Shown: piece after piece, positions 1-7,483 of the stretch
Position numbering within the stretch: the first letter of the stretch is position 1
How the letters are laid out: each line of letters starts with the position of its first letter
Source: JAVBLQ01 sp031553435
Lineage (GTDB): Bacteria > Bacteroidota > Bacteroidia > Bacteroidales > Azobacteroidaceae
Direction of reading: 5' to 3'
DNA length: 39,882 bases
Assembly: GCA_031553435.1 (NCBI GenBank)
Contig: JAVBLQ010000064.1
Span: 1-39,882 of the forward strand
The notes under the pieces: generated by a model
Database searches by the model: none
The model's input: the letters and a program-made list of their open reading frames with translations, nothing else
What the model was told of the DNA's origin: nothing
Made by a program: the position numbers and the translations under genes

Positions 1-36
1 TATTGTGTTCCATTTCGTTTTATTTTTTGAAATGGA

Positions 37-339
37 TTACAAGAAGAAGGAGCGAAGGATGGTAGCGGCGACAATCAGGAAGATGCACGCCCCGAACCAC
101 GAGGCGGCAGTTTTAGAGGTATCGGGGTCGCCCGAACTGAACTTATGATACACTTTGAGTCCGCCTATCAAACCGACCACAGCGCCGATGGCGTAGATAA
201 GTTTTGTGCCCGGATCGAAGTAGGATGTTACCATGTTGGTAGCTTCGGTAATCCCTCCGACACCGTTACCCTGTGCAAAAGCGGATGATACGGCAGCCAA
301 GATAAAGGCCGCCGACATAAGAATTTTTTTCTTTGTCAT
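37..339 (-). CDS. traE: TraE-like conjugal transfer protein (DUF4134)
   Basis: A 100-residue protein recognised as TraE (DUF4134) of CTnDOT-type conjugative transposons, a small inner-membrane component of the mating apparatus. Residues 1-22 form a signal peptide or first membrane segment ending AFAQG. Two further hydrophobic segments follow (about 47-62 and 82-98), separated by a short polar stretch with HKFSSGDPDTSK. Length matches the family. It is the last tra gene visible on the minus strand. In known elements TraF and TraG would follow, beyond the left edge. It is separated from the traD-like gene by 151 bases containing a strong hairpin, unlike the tight spacing of the upstream genes. 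Confidence 0.9.
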   Translation of the reverse strand: MTKKKILMSAAFILAAVSSAFAQGNGVGGITEATNMVTSYFDPGTKLIYAIGAVVGLIGGLKVYHKFSSGDPDTSKTAASWFGACIFLIVAATILRSFFL

Positions 340-357
340 ACGAATTTTTTGATAAAT

Positions 358-387
358 GGTACAGGGGGTGGAATAGTCCCCTGTACC
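358..387 (-). promoter_or_regulatory. Hairpin in the leader of traE
   Basis: GGTACAGGGG (358-367) and CCCCTGTACC (378-387) form a perfect 10-bp stem with a 10-base loop. It lies 18 bases upstream of the traE start codon in the traD-traE gap. No U-run follows it in the traE direction, so a leader structure, processing site or attenuator is as likely as a terminator. Confidence 0.5.
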
Positions 388-490
388 GGATGAATAATTG
401 TTTAACTTGATCTTTTAGTGGTTGTCAGCGCATAGCTAACCGTAATCCCTTTCTTTCATTTTCTTTGTTCTTTTACTTTGTTACACATTC

Positions 491-1231
491 TTACGCAAAG
501 CTGCGTACATTAAAATCTTTCGGTGCTTTTACCGCTCCTTCGTCCGTTTCTGCCGCTTCCCGTTTCTTACGGTGGAAAGCGGAGAAGTAATCATCCATCA
601 GTGCGGACACTATTTTCTTTTTGGGTTCATCGTTTACGAACTGCCCGAATATTTCGGTCTTCCGTATCTCGACCAGTACCCGCCCGGCTTCTTCTTTCTG
701 CACGGCTGATGCATCTTCATTATTTTCTACTGTCCGCACCATACCTGCCAGATCGTCAAAGCCAAGTCCGAGAGCCATTGAAACCCCGGTAACCCCTTCG
801 GTATCTTCGTCCTCTGTTTCTTCTTCGTCTAAATCGTCATTTTCATATTCCGGCTCTAATTCGGGGGCTGTGTTCTCAATCTCTAAATTGATCTCATTTG
901 AATTTTCTCCCGTAATATTTTCTTCCAACAAGACGGTTTCCGATTCAACCAAAGGGGGTGTTACCGGAGCCTCTTTTTTGTTTTCGCCAGCAAATATAGG
1001 ATCATTTTCAATCTGTTTTTCGTTGTCAATCAGCGTGGTAGCTTCTGTCCGGGATTGTCTGAGGTCAAATTTGCTTTTGCCGATGATATCCTCCTTTGCC
1101 GTGGAGCGGAACGGATTGAACGCGGACTTTTTCGCCGCGTTCTGTTTGCGTTTTACCCTCCGTTCCTGTAACAGGTAAAGGAGAATGAACAAGCCGTAAA
1201 GCGCAATCGCTGAAATAATATATCGTTCCAT
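491..1231 (-). CDS. traD: TraD-like conjugal transfer protein
   Basis: A 246-residue protein placed where traD lies in CTnDOT-type elements. Residues 1-22 are one hydrophobic membrane segment (ISAIALYGLFILLYLL), followed by a basic patch (ERRVKRKQ), which predicts a single-pass membrane anchor with the rest in the cytoplasm. The middle (about 75-145) is low-complexity and strongly acidic (runs of D and E). The C-terminal third (about 150-230) looks folded and contains the pattern GLGFDDLAGMVRTVEN. The molecular role of TraD in this family is not established. The start is 6 bases after the stop of the DUF3408 gene, so the two are probably cotranscribed. An oriT-like motif lies inside this coding sequence (1035-1060). 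Confidence 0.7.
   Translation of the reverse strand: MERYIISAIALYGLFILLYLLQERRVKRKQNAAKKSAFNPFRSTAKEDIIGKSKFDLRQSRTEATTLIDNEKQIENDPIFAGENKKEAPVTPPLVESETVLLEENITGENSNEINLEIENTAPELEPEYENDDLDEEETEDEDTEGVTGVSMALGLGFDDLAGMVRTVENNEDASAVQKEEAGRVLVEIRKTEIFGQFVNDEPKKKIVSALMDDYFSAFHRKKREAAETDEGAVKAPKDFNVRSFA
1035..1060. repeat. Copy of the oriT-region motif inside traD
   Basis: The 18 bases GTGGTAGCTTCTGTCCGG (1035-1052) are identical to 2869-2886 in the tra-mob intergenic region. The match extends to 24 of 26 positions (1035-1060 against 2869-2894), in the same orientation. Here it encodes, on the minus strand, the QSRTEATT stretch of the TraD-like protein. Confidence 0.75.
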
Positions 1232-1237
1232 AATGTC

Positions 1238-1723
1238 TTAAAATATATCTTCGGGTCTGCGCTTACGGTACAGTTCCGAAATGTCGTCCTGATACGTATT
1301 AAAATGATGTTCCAGTACATTGTCTATGTAGCTGAACAGTGATAGTTCGTTAAACCCGATGTTCTGCACAATCCGCATGATCCGGTCGTGAAACTCCTTG
1401 CGGATATAGACCGCTTTCCCGCTGCGGGTGGTAGTGGGTGCGGTTCGGATAAATAGCGTTTCATAATCCTCTGCTTCGGTCTGTGCTTTGCTTCGCCGCC
1501 GCTTGCCCGCCTCGCGGGTTACTTCTTTTTCTTTCACCGTTTCGGATTCTACCACCGGTGGTATCGTTTCCTCCTGTGGTATTTCCGGTACGGTTTCCGA
1601 TTCAGGCGAAGAAGCCGATGCGGACGGGTCGTAAGGCTTCAGGTCTTTTTCCCGGTTCCCCGGTTTTGCCTGATTGATTACAAAGTCGGCATCCAAGCCA
1701 GTTGTATCTACTCGTTTTGCCAT
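1238..1723 (-). CDS. DUF3408 conjugal transfer protein (TraB/TraC-like)
   Basis: A 161-residue protein with a disordered N-terminal half rich in E, P, S and V (about 20-75) and a C-terminal folded domain (about 88-161). The C-terminal domain carries RTAPTTTRSGKAVYIRKE followed by helices ending in YRKRRPEDIF. This matches DUF3408, found directly downstream of the ParA-like gene in Bacteroides conjugative elements and thought to be a ribbon-helix-helix, ParB-like DNA-binding partner. The start is 7 bases after the traA stop. CTnDOT-like elements often have two such genes (traB and traC). Only one is seen here, so I do not choose between the symbols. Confidence 0.75.
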   Translation of the reverse strand: MAKRVDTTGLDADFVINQAKPGNREKDLKPYDPSASASSPESETVPEIPQEETIPPVVESETVKEKEVTREAGKRRRSKAQTEAEDYETLFIRTAPTTTRSGKAVYIRKEFHDRIMRIVQNIGFNELSLFSYIDNVLEHHFNTYQDDISELYRKRRPEDIF

Positions 1724-1730
1724 AACCGCA

Positions 1731-2483
1731 TTACTTTAGGATTCCCAGTAACTCATCCGTCAGTTCTTCGATGTTACTGCCTTTAATCAGGCTCTTATCC
1801 ACAGGAAAAAGGGTCGAACGGAACAACGGTCGGCGGCTTTCCGATTGCTCGCGGCGGAAACGCAGGCTGTTCGGGATAAAGGTTTTCAGGGTAGTAAATT
1901 CCAGTTCCTTAATTACTCCCTCGTAAACTTCGTAGAGGTCGGATTTTTCCCTGCCATCGACCATGTTCCAAAGCATATACATGGCTTTGATATTGGATTT
2001 TCCCGTGTTCATTATATTATCCCTTACGGAGATCATATAGTTCAGGGTACTTTCCATGACCACACGGTCGGCGGCGATGGGGGCAATGATATAATCCATG
2101 TTGGCAAGGGCTATGACCAAATCCTTGTTGTTGAGCGTTCCGGGCAAATCGAAAAAGATATAATCCAAATCCTCTTTTTCGCATAGTTCGTCCGCATCGT
2201 TCAAAGCCTCCTGCGGGTTGCTTTCCACGATAGGGTAAAACTTTTTGCCTTCCAACCGGGTAATCTGTTCGTAAGCCATACCCTTATAAAATTCGTCCCC
2301 ATCCACCATCTTGAAATCGCGCTCGCGCATTTCATGGATAGAGTGCTGCGGATAATCGCAGTCGATTACCGCTACATTTTTCCCTTTTACATAATGAAGA
2401 TAGGAGGCTATCAACACGGTAAGGGTTGTTTTTCCAGCTCCGCCCTTTTGGGTCGAGAATGCCACATAAACAGGCTGTTTCAT
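1731..2483 (-). CDS. traA: ParA-family ATPase TraA
   Basis: A 250-residue ParA/MinD-type ATPase. The deviant Walker A motif KGGAGKTT is at residues 13-20, the Walker A' aspartate lies in AVIDCDYPQ, and Walker B is in DYIFFDLPGT. The C-terminal part carries the EQSESRRPLF pattern common in TraA of Bacteroides conjugative transposons. It is the first gene of the tra block and probably works with the DUF3408 protein downstream, perhaps on the repeat cluster just upstream of its start (2590-2672). That partnership is inferred from context. Family length is about 250 residues, so the gene is intact. Confidence 0.88.
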   Translation of the reverse strand: MKQPVYVAFSTQKGGAGKTTLTVLIASYLHYVKGKNVAVIDCDYPQHSIHEMRERDFKMVDGDEFYKGMAYEQITRLEGKKFYPIVESNPQEALNDADELCEKEDLDYIFFDLPGTLNNKDLVIALANMDYIIAPIAADRVVMESTLNYMISVRDNIMNTGKSNIKAMYMLWNMVDGREKSDLYEVYEGVIKELEFTTLKTFIPNSLRFRREQSESRRPLFRSTLFPVDKSLIKGSNIEELTDELLGILK

Positions 2484-2589
2484 GTCTTTGAAATTTTAAT
2501 TAAACAATCAGTTGATTTTATGTTATTGCAAGTGTGCTTATGCCTGTGTACCTGTTATCATGCTTATTCAATCAGATATTCATTCTTGC

Positions 2590-2672
2590 ATGATTGAGCG
2601 TTTAAGCATTAAAACACTCATGCGTTTTTGCATGTAAGCATTTATACGTTTGCATTCATAATCATTTATGCA
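2590..2672. repeat. Degenerate repeat cluster upstream of traA (possible partition or operator site)
   Basis: Short words recur within 85 bases: GCGTTT or CGTTT three times (2598, 2622, 2647), GCATT three times (2606, 2638, 2652), plus GCATG and CATTTATGCA. The words are loosely spaced and alternate. Their place directly before a ParA gene suggests a binding site for the TraA/DUF3408 pair, but sequence alone cannot show this. Confidence 0.4.
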
Positions 2673-2859
2673 GGTCTGAATAATGTCATTTATAAATAGT
2701 CAAACACTGTTATCCGCACTTTCATTTTTGCTCTTAGTCATGTGCCTGTTTTTATACATATTCATGAGTAAACACGACACTGAAAAATCAAAGTTTCAAC
2801 CATTCACTTATTCAAATCTTTGGCAAATAAACGTCTTCTTTTTTATTCCCGCATCATGT

Positions 2860-3130
2860 TTTCGAGGGGTGGTAGCTTCTGTCCGGATTTGTCTATACTT
2901 GTTGATATACAGAGTATTAATTAAGCTGATAACTTTGCAGCGTGAAACGTATGCGGGGTATTCGTACCTATTTTAAGTAAGTTCCGGTACTCATAAAATT
3001 GCCCGGTCGGGGGCAATCTTATATCCCGAAGATTCGGGATGGGAAGATGCCCCTTGCGGGCAAAACGTATTTGCATTTTGGCAAATAGCAAGATGTGTTG
3101 TTTGCAGCAAACTTCGTTTTTTGCAGCATC
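2860..3130. other. Probable oriT region between tra and mob operons
   Basis: This lies in the 749-base gap between divergent traA and mobA, where oriT lies in CTnDOT-type elements. It holds the motif duplicated in traD (2869-2894) and a run of stem-loops: ATTGCCC/GGGCAAT (2998-3004 with 3011-3017), ATCCCGAA/TTCGGGAT (3023-3030 with 3033-3040), TGCCC/GGGCA just after 3048, and ATTTGC/GCAAAT around 3070-3087. The remainder (3130-3232) shows nothing certain beyond a G-rich and C-rich stretch before mobA. The nick position cannot be read from sequence alone. Confidence 0.6.
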
Positions 3131-3232
3131 AACCTCTTGCTCTTCCAGAGGGGTTTTTCCTCTCCGAAGTCGGGAAAAAAGAAGCGGTACGAACCGTCCG
3201 CATCGTTCACATAACCACTAAAAGATTAAGTT

Positions 3233-3664
3233 ATGAACGAAGAAAAAAGAGAACCCCGCAATCGGGGAAAAGGGGGTAGACCCCCGAAGAATGATCCGGC
3301 AAAGCATCGGCTGACGGTGAACCTGACGGACACCCGGTACGCCGCATTTCTTGCCTTATTCGAACAGTCAGGAGTAAATTCCTTGTCGCAGTTTATCTCC
3401 GCCCGCATCTTTGGCGATGAGTTCCGGGTCGTGAAAACGGATGCATCGGCTGTTGAATTTACTTCCAAATTGACCGCATTGCACAGCCAGTTCCGAAGCG
3501 TAGGCGTGAATTATAATCAAATTGTAAAGGAACTTCATTCCAATTTCGGGGAGAAAAAAGCGTTGGCGTTGCTCTATAAATTGGAAAAAGCTACCGTGGA
3601 ACTGGCGGGAATCGGGCGCGAAGTGATGCAACTATGTGAGCAGTTTAAGGCGAAATACCTGTGA
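3233..3664 (+). CDS. mobA: MobA mobilisation accessory protein
   Basis: A 143-residue DNA-binding mobilisation protein of the relaxosome. A basic N-terminal tail (about 1-25, rich in K, R, G and P) precedes HRLTVNLTDTRYAAFLALFE, a strand followed by a helix as in ribbon-helix-helix proteins. A helical C-terminal half has the NYNQIVKELH motif typical of MobC/BfmA-type accessory proteins. It is the first mob gene, 3 bases ahead of mobB, and would bind oriT and help load the relaxase. The start at 3233 follows the 'aagattaagtt' stretch. No alternative start gives the full basic tail. Confidence 0.82.
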   Translation: MNEEKREPRNRGKGGRPPKNDPAKHRLTVNLTDTRYAAFLALFEQSGVNSLSQFISARIFGDEFRVVKTDASAVEFTSKLTALHSQFRSVGVNYNQIVKELHSNFGEKKALALLYKLEKATVELAGIGREVMQLCEQFKAKYL

Positions 3665-3667
3665 AAA

Positions 3668-4942
3668 ATGGTAACGAAAATCTCTCACGGTAGTAACCTA
3701 TACGGCGCACTTTCCTACAATCAGGAGAAAGTGGACGAGGGTTTAGGTAAGGTTTTGGCAACCCATTTGGTAATTGAACCCGCCGACGGAGCATTCAATG
3801 CCGCTTCCTGTATGCAGGATTTTGAGCGGTTTATGCCCTCGCATATCACTACTAAAAAACCTGTTATCCATATTTCGTTGAACCCGCATCCGGACGATAA
3901 ACTGACCGATGAACAGCTTTCCGAGATAGGACAAAAGTATATGGAGCGGTTGGGATATGGTTTGCAACCTTACATGATTTTCAAACATGAGGACATCGAC
4001 CGTCAGCACATCCATATCGTTTCTACCCGTGTCCGCCCGGACGGTACACTTATTCCCGACAGCTTCGAGAAAGACCGCAGCAACAAAATCCGGCGGGAAC
4101 TGGAACAGGAGTATAACCTGATTCCTGCCAAAGGTCAGCAGCAGGGCGAAACGTGGCAGTTTGCTCCGATAGACGTTAGCCAGGGGAACTTAAAAAAACA
4201 AGTGGCAAACGTCATAAAACCGCTTTCCAAGATGTATCGTTTCCAAACGCTCGGAGAATATCGTGCCCTGCTCTCATTATATAATGTAGGCGTGGAGGAA
4301 ATCAAAGGGGAGAACAAGGGCAAGCCTTACCGGGGATTAGTATACTCCGCACTCGATAGCGAGGGCAATCGTGTCGGCAAGCCTTTGAAATCTTCCCTGT
4401 TCGGAAAGGTACACAGTATAGATGGATTGGAAAGGTTGTTCGACAAGTCGAAAGAATCAATTAAAACGGAGGGCATAGCCAAACAAACCCGTGCTGCTGT
4501 TTCTGCATCCCTCGAAAGCACCCGTACAGAAAGCGAGTTCCGGGCGGCTTTGCGGGAGAAAGGTATCGACCTTGTTCTAAGGCGCAACGATGAGGGGCGC
4601 ATCTATGGTGCTACATTTATCGACCACCACCAGCGGGCTGTTTTGAACGGTTCACGTTTGGGTAAGGAGTTTTCGGCTAATGTCCTGAACGAACGTTTTG
4701 CAGATAGTTCGCCCCGCGAGGATCTGCAAACCCGGGAGCCGAAAACGTCTGATTATTTACGCCCCAATAATCAAGCTGTTGCCGATAAGCAGGCGCAACC
4801 GCAATCCGGTCATTCTACGGTGGATGATGCAGCGGGTAGCCTGTTCTCTGTCCTTACTCCCGAAACCGGAGGACAGGACAATAAGCAGCCGACCATAAAG
4901 CGCAAGAAAAAGAAGAAGCACAGGTATGGACGGCAGCTATAA
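3668..4942 (+). CDS. mobB: MobB relaxase
   Basis: A 424-residue relaxase of the MobA/VirD2-like nuclease family (CTnDOT MobB type). The probable catalytic tyrosine is Tyr12 or Tyr17 in LYGALSYNQEKV. The metal-binding histidines are in HISLNPHPDD and the HEDIDRQHIHI block at about residues 107-117, the three-histidine signature of these nucleases. The C-terminal 80 residues are low-complexity and end in a highly basic tail (IKRKKKKKHRYGR). It nicks oriT and leads the strand into the mating channel. It follows mobA by 3 bases and precedes mobC by 34, so the three form one operon. Confidence 0.9.
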   Translation: MVTKISHGSNLYGALSYNQEKVDEGLGKVLATHLVIEPADGAFNAASCMQDFERFMPSHITTKKPVIHISLNPHPDDKLTDEQLSEIGQKYMERLGYGLQPYMIFKHEDIDRQHIHIVSTRVRPDGTLIPDSFEKDRSNKIRRELEQEYNLIPAKGQQQGETWQFAPIDVSQGNLKKQVANVIKPLSKMYRFQTLGEYRALLSLYNVGVEEIKGENKGKPYRGLVYSALDSEGNRVGKPLKSSLFGKVHSIDGLERLFDKSKESIKTEGIAKQTRAAVSASLESTRTESEFRAALREKGIDLVLRRNDEGRIYGATFIDHHQRAVLNGSRLGKEFSANVLNERFADSSPREDLQTREPKTSDYLRPNNQAVADKQAQPQSGHSTVDDAAGSLFSVLTPETGGQDNKQPTIKRKKKKKHRYGRQL

Positions 4943-4976
4943 AATTTGAAACAATAACAATTTAATTTTTACGATT

Positions 4977-6557
4977 ATGCAAAATGAAGATGATTTGAGG
5001 GGCTTGGCTAAAGTAATGGACTTTATGCGTTCGCTCTCTATTTTATTTGTAGTGATAAATGTGTATTGGTTCTGTTACGAGGCAATACACGAGTGGGGAA
5101 TCAACGTCGGGATTGTCGATAAAATCCTGATGAATTTTAACCGCACCGCCGGATTATTTACCTCGATCCTGTGGACGAAAATCTTTGCCGTTGTTTTCCT
5201 TGCCCTTTCCTGTTTGGGAACAAAAGGCGTGAAGGAGGAAAAGATTACATGGAATAAAATCTATGTATTCCTCGGCATCGGTTTTGTCATGTTCTTCCTG
5301 AACTGGTGGATGCTGGCATTGCCGCTGCCTCCGGTAGCCAATGCAGGATTTTACATCTTTACCATGACGGTCGGCTATATCCTGCTCCTGATGGCGGGAA
5401 CATGGATGTCGCGCTTACTTAAAAACAATATGATGGATGATGTTTTCAACACAGAAAACGAATCGTTTATGCAGGAAACTAAGTTGATGGTAAACGATTA
5501 TTCGGTAAACCTGCCTACGAAATTCTGGTATAAAAAGAAGCAATGGAAAGGATGGATCAACGTTGTGAATCCGTTCCGTGCGGCGATTGTACTCGGTACG
5601 CCGGGTTCGGGTAAATCTTATGCTGTAGTTAATCAGTTCATAAAACAGCAAATTGAGAAAGGATTTACCGGTTACATTTATGATTTCAAGTTCCCGGATT
5701 TATCGACTATCGCATATAACCATCTGTTAAACAACCGTGAAGGTTACGAGAAAGTACCGACTTTCTATGTTATTAATTTCGATGATCCTTCCCGTTCGCA
5801 CCGTTGCAATCCGATTAACCCCTCATTCATGGATGATATTTCAGATGCTTACGAATCGGCATATACAATAATGCTCAATTTGAACCGGACGTGGGTGCAG
5901 AAGCAGGGTGATTTTTTTGTAGAATCGCCGATTATCCTTTTCGCCGCTATTATTTGGTATTTGCGTATCTACGAGGACGGAAAGTATTGTACTTTCCCGC
6001 ATGCCATAGAATTTTTGAACAAAAGTTATGAGGATATTTTCCCGATTCTGACCTCTTATCCCGACCTCGAAAACTACCTTTCTCCCTTTATGGATGCATG
6101 GAAATCTGGTGCTGCGGATCAGTTGCAGGGGCAGATTGCGAGTGCGAAAATTCCGCTCTCCCGTATGATTAGTCCACAATTATATTGGGTAATGTCGGGC
6201 GATGAATTTACGCTGGATATTAATAACCCGGACGACCCTAAAATGTTGGTCGTAGGTAATAACCCCGATAGGCAGAATATATACGGGGCGGCTCTTGGCT
6301 TGTATAACTCGCGTATCGTCAAGCTCATTAACAAAAAGGGGCAACTCAAATCTTCGGTTATTATTGACGAGTTGCCGACAATCTATTTTAAGGGTTTAGA
6401 CAACCTGATAGCCACTGCCCGAAGTAACAAGGTTGCCGTGTTGTTGGGCTTTCAGGACTTTTCGCAGCTAAATCGTTACCTGTCGAAAAAATATTCTTGC
6501 AACTTCCTGTTTTTCAGACAAAAAATCAAAATACTATGCCTTGCCGTGCAAGTGTAA
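4977..6557 (+). CDS. mobC: Truncated coupling protein MobC (TraG/VirD4 family)
   Basis: Type IV coupling protein with four N-terminal hydrophobic segments in the first 145 residues. Walker A (GTPGSGKSYAVV) is at about 207-218 and Walker B (SSVIIDELPTIYF) at about 459-471. Family members have roughly 670 residues. This frame has 526, and only the first 500 or so look like MobC. After GFQDFSQLNR (ending about 6475) the expected conserved continuation (RDYGDKE-like) is replaced by an unrelated tail ending FLFFRQKIKILCLAVQV, and the stop lies inside the promoter region of the next gene. The C-terminal part of the ATPase fold is missing, so the protein is probably non-functional. The tail is chromosomal sequence read by chance. 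Confidence 0.85.
   Translation: MQNEDDLRGLAKVMDFMRSLSILFVVINVYWFCYEAIHEWGINVGIVDKILMNFNRTAGLFTSILWTKIFAVVFLALSCLGTKGVKEEKITWNKIYVFLGIGFVMFFLNWWMLALPLPPVANAGFYIFTMTVGYILLLMAGTWMSRLLKNNMMDDVFNTENESFMQETKLMVNDYSVNLPTKFWYKKKQWKGWINVVNPFRAAIVLGTPGSGKSYAVVNQFIKQQIEKGFTGYIYDFKFPDLSTIAYNHLLNNREGYEKVPTFYVINFDDPSRSHRCNPINPSFMDDISDAYESAYTIMLNLNRTWVQKQGDFFVESPIILFAAIIWYLRIYEDGKYCTFPHAIEFLNKSYEDIFPILTSYPDLENYLSPFMDAWKSGAADQLQGQIASAKIPLSRMISPQLYWVMSGDEFTLDINNPDDPKMLVVGNNPDRQNIYGAALGLYNSRIVKLINKKGQLKSSVIIDELPTIYFKGLDNLIATARSNKVAVLLGFQDFSQLNRYLSKKYSCNFLFFRQKIKILCLAVQV
6470..6480. other. Junction between transposon and chromosomal sequence
   Basis: MobC similarity ends at about 6475, and base composition shifts from the more GC-rich mob genes to AT-rich sequence at the same place. 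No att-like terminus or IS end is visible here. The break therefore looks like a deletion end, or an assembly join, and not the natural end of the element. Confidence 0.65.
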
Positions 6558-6568
6558 CATTTGTGACA
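6553..6568 (+). promoter_or_regulatory. Crp/Fnr-type inverted repeat upstream of the ferredoxin-hcp pair
   Basis: TGTAAC (6553-6558), ATTT, GTGACA (6563-6568) is an inverted repeat with one mismatch, the layout bound by Crp/Fnr-family regulators. Hcp genes are known targets of the Crp/Fnr-family regulator HcpR. Its centre is about 41.5 bases upstream of the start expected from the downstream -7 box, the class II activator position. Confidence 0.6.
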
Positions 6569-6589
6569 ATATAAGACGAAAAGCCACCT

Positions 6590-6597
6590 TACATTTG
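6590..6597 (+). promoter_or_regulatory. Bacteroides-type -7 box for the ferredoxin-hcp pair
   Basis: TACATTTG matches TAnnTTTG exactly. No TTTG is found 19-21 bases upstream, which fits a promoter that depends on an activator at the 6553-6568 site. The transcript would start near 6602, 16 bases before the gene. Confidence 0.6.
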
Positions 6598-6617
6598 CAC
6601 CAAAATAATAATAAAAT

Positions 6618-7463
6618 ATGAAACGGACAATCATAAAAATTGACGAACAACTCTGTAACGGTTGTGGTGCATGTGTCACCGGATGTCATGAAGGCGCATT
6701 GCAATTAATCAATGGAAAAGCTGTAATGGTCAGTGAACTGTATTGCGACGGATTGGGCGCTTGTATCGGCGAATGTCCGGTCGGTGCAATTGAACTCGAA
6801 GAACGGGAAGCTGAACCTTACAGTGAAGAAGCTGTTATGGAACGAATTTCCGCAAAAGGTGAAGCTGTTATTCTGGCACACCTGAATCATTTGAAAGAAC
6901 ATGGGGAAACTGAACTTTTGAATCAAGGTTTAGAGTACCTGGAAAAACACCATATAAAAGTGAATTTTCAACCCAAAGAAAAACCACTGGCTTGCGGTTG
7001 TCCGGGATCTATGATGAGGGAAATCAAAACGCCGGCCATCAATAGTTATGTAATGAATCCGGCTATTAATAACCCTCAGCCATCTGAATTGAGACAATTT
7101 CCGGTACAATTGCACTTGCTGAGCCCTCATGCTCCTTTTTTACAAGGAACTAATTTGTTATTAGCAGCAGATTGTACGGCATTTGCAAGCGGAGAATTTC
7201 ACAGCCGTTTCCTGAAAGGGAAAATGTTGGCAATTGCTTGTCCGAAATTAGATAGTAATACACAATCTTATATAGATAAGTTAACAGAAATGATCGATGT
7301 GGCGCAAATCGACACACTGACGGTACTTGTCATGGAAGTCCCCTGTTGCGGAGGACTTGTGCGAATAGCCGAAATGGCGAGATCACAGGCCGAACGCAAT
7401 ATCCCTATCAAAGTCATAGTGCTTTCGGTAAAAGGTGAAGTGATCAGCGAAAAATGGATTTAA
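6618..7463 (+). CDS. 4Fe-4S dicluster protein next to hcp
   Basis: A 281-residue protein with an N-terminal ferredoxin domain. The first motif has Cys13, 16, 19 and 23 (CNGCGACVTGC). The second has Cys43, 49 and 53 (CDGLGACIGECP) but a leucine where the second Cys of a usual C-x2-C-x2-C motif would be. After a helical linker (about 70-115), the remaining 160 residues hold further cysteines in ACGCPGS, DCTAFA, ACPKLD and EVPCCGG, which may bind another cluster or metal. It lies 20 bases before hcp, suggesting it delivers electrons to Hcp. This pairing is common in Bacteroidales and anaerobes, but the exact function is not established. Confidence 0.8.
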   Translation: MKRTIIKIDEQLCNGCGACVTGCHEGALQLINGKAVMVSELYCDGLGACIGECPVGAIELEEREAEPYSEEAVMERISAKGEAVILAHLNHLKEHGETELLNQGLEYLEKHHIKVNFQPKEKPLACGCPGSMMREIKTPAINSYVMNPAINNPQPSELRQFPVQLHLLSPHAPFLQGTNLLLAADCTAFASGEFHSRFLKGKMLAIACPKLDSNTQSYIDKLTEMIDVAQIDTLTVLVMEVPCCGGLVRIAEMARSQAERNIPIKVIVLSVKGEVISEKWI

Positions 7464-7483
7464 AAATAATTTAATTAATAATT

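Noticed and set aside
621..1178. 185-codon plus-strand frame opposite traD
   Set aside because: It is a serine-rich shadow of the acidic low-complexity region of the traD-like gene. The minus-strand frame fits the operon.
2683..2976. 97-codon open frame in the tra-mob gap with a hydrophobic start
   Set aside because: Its second half lies across the oriT-like motif, composition is not gene-like there, and no family is recognised. More likely a chance frame in AT-rich regulatory DNA.
6476..6679. 67-codon minus-strand frame whose stop falls exactly on the transposon junction
   Set aside because: It overlaps the hcp promoter and the start of the ferredoxin-like gene, is rich in aromatic and cysteine residues as in random AT-rich frames, and matches no family I know.
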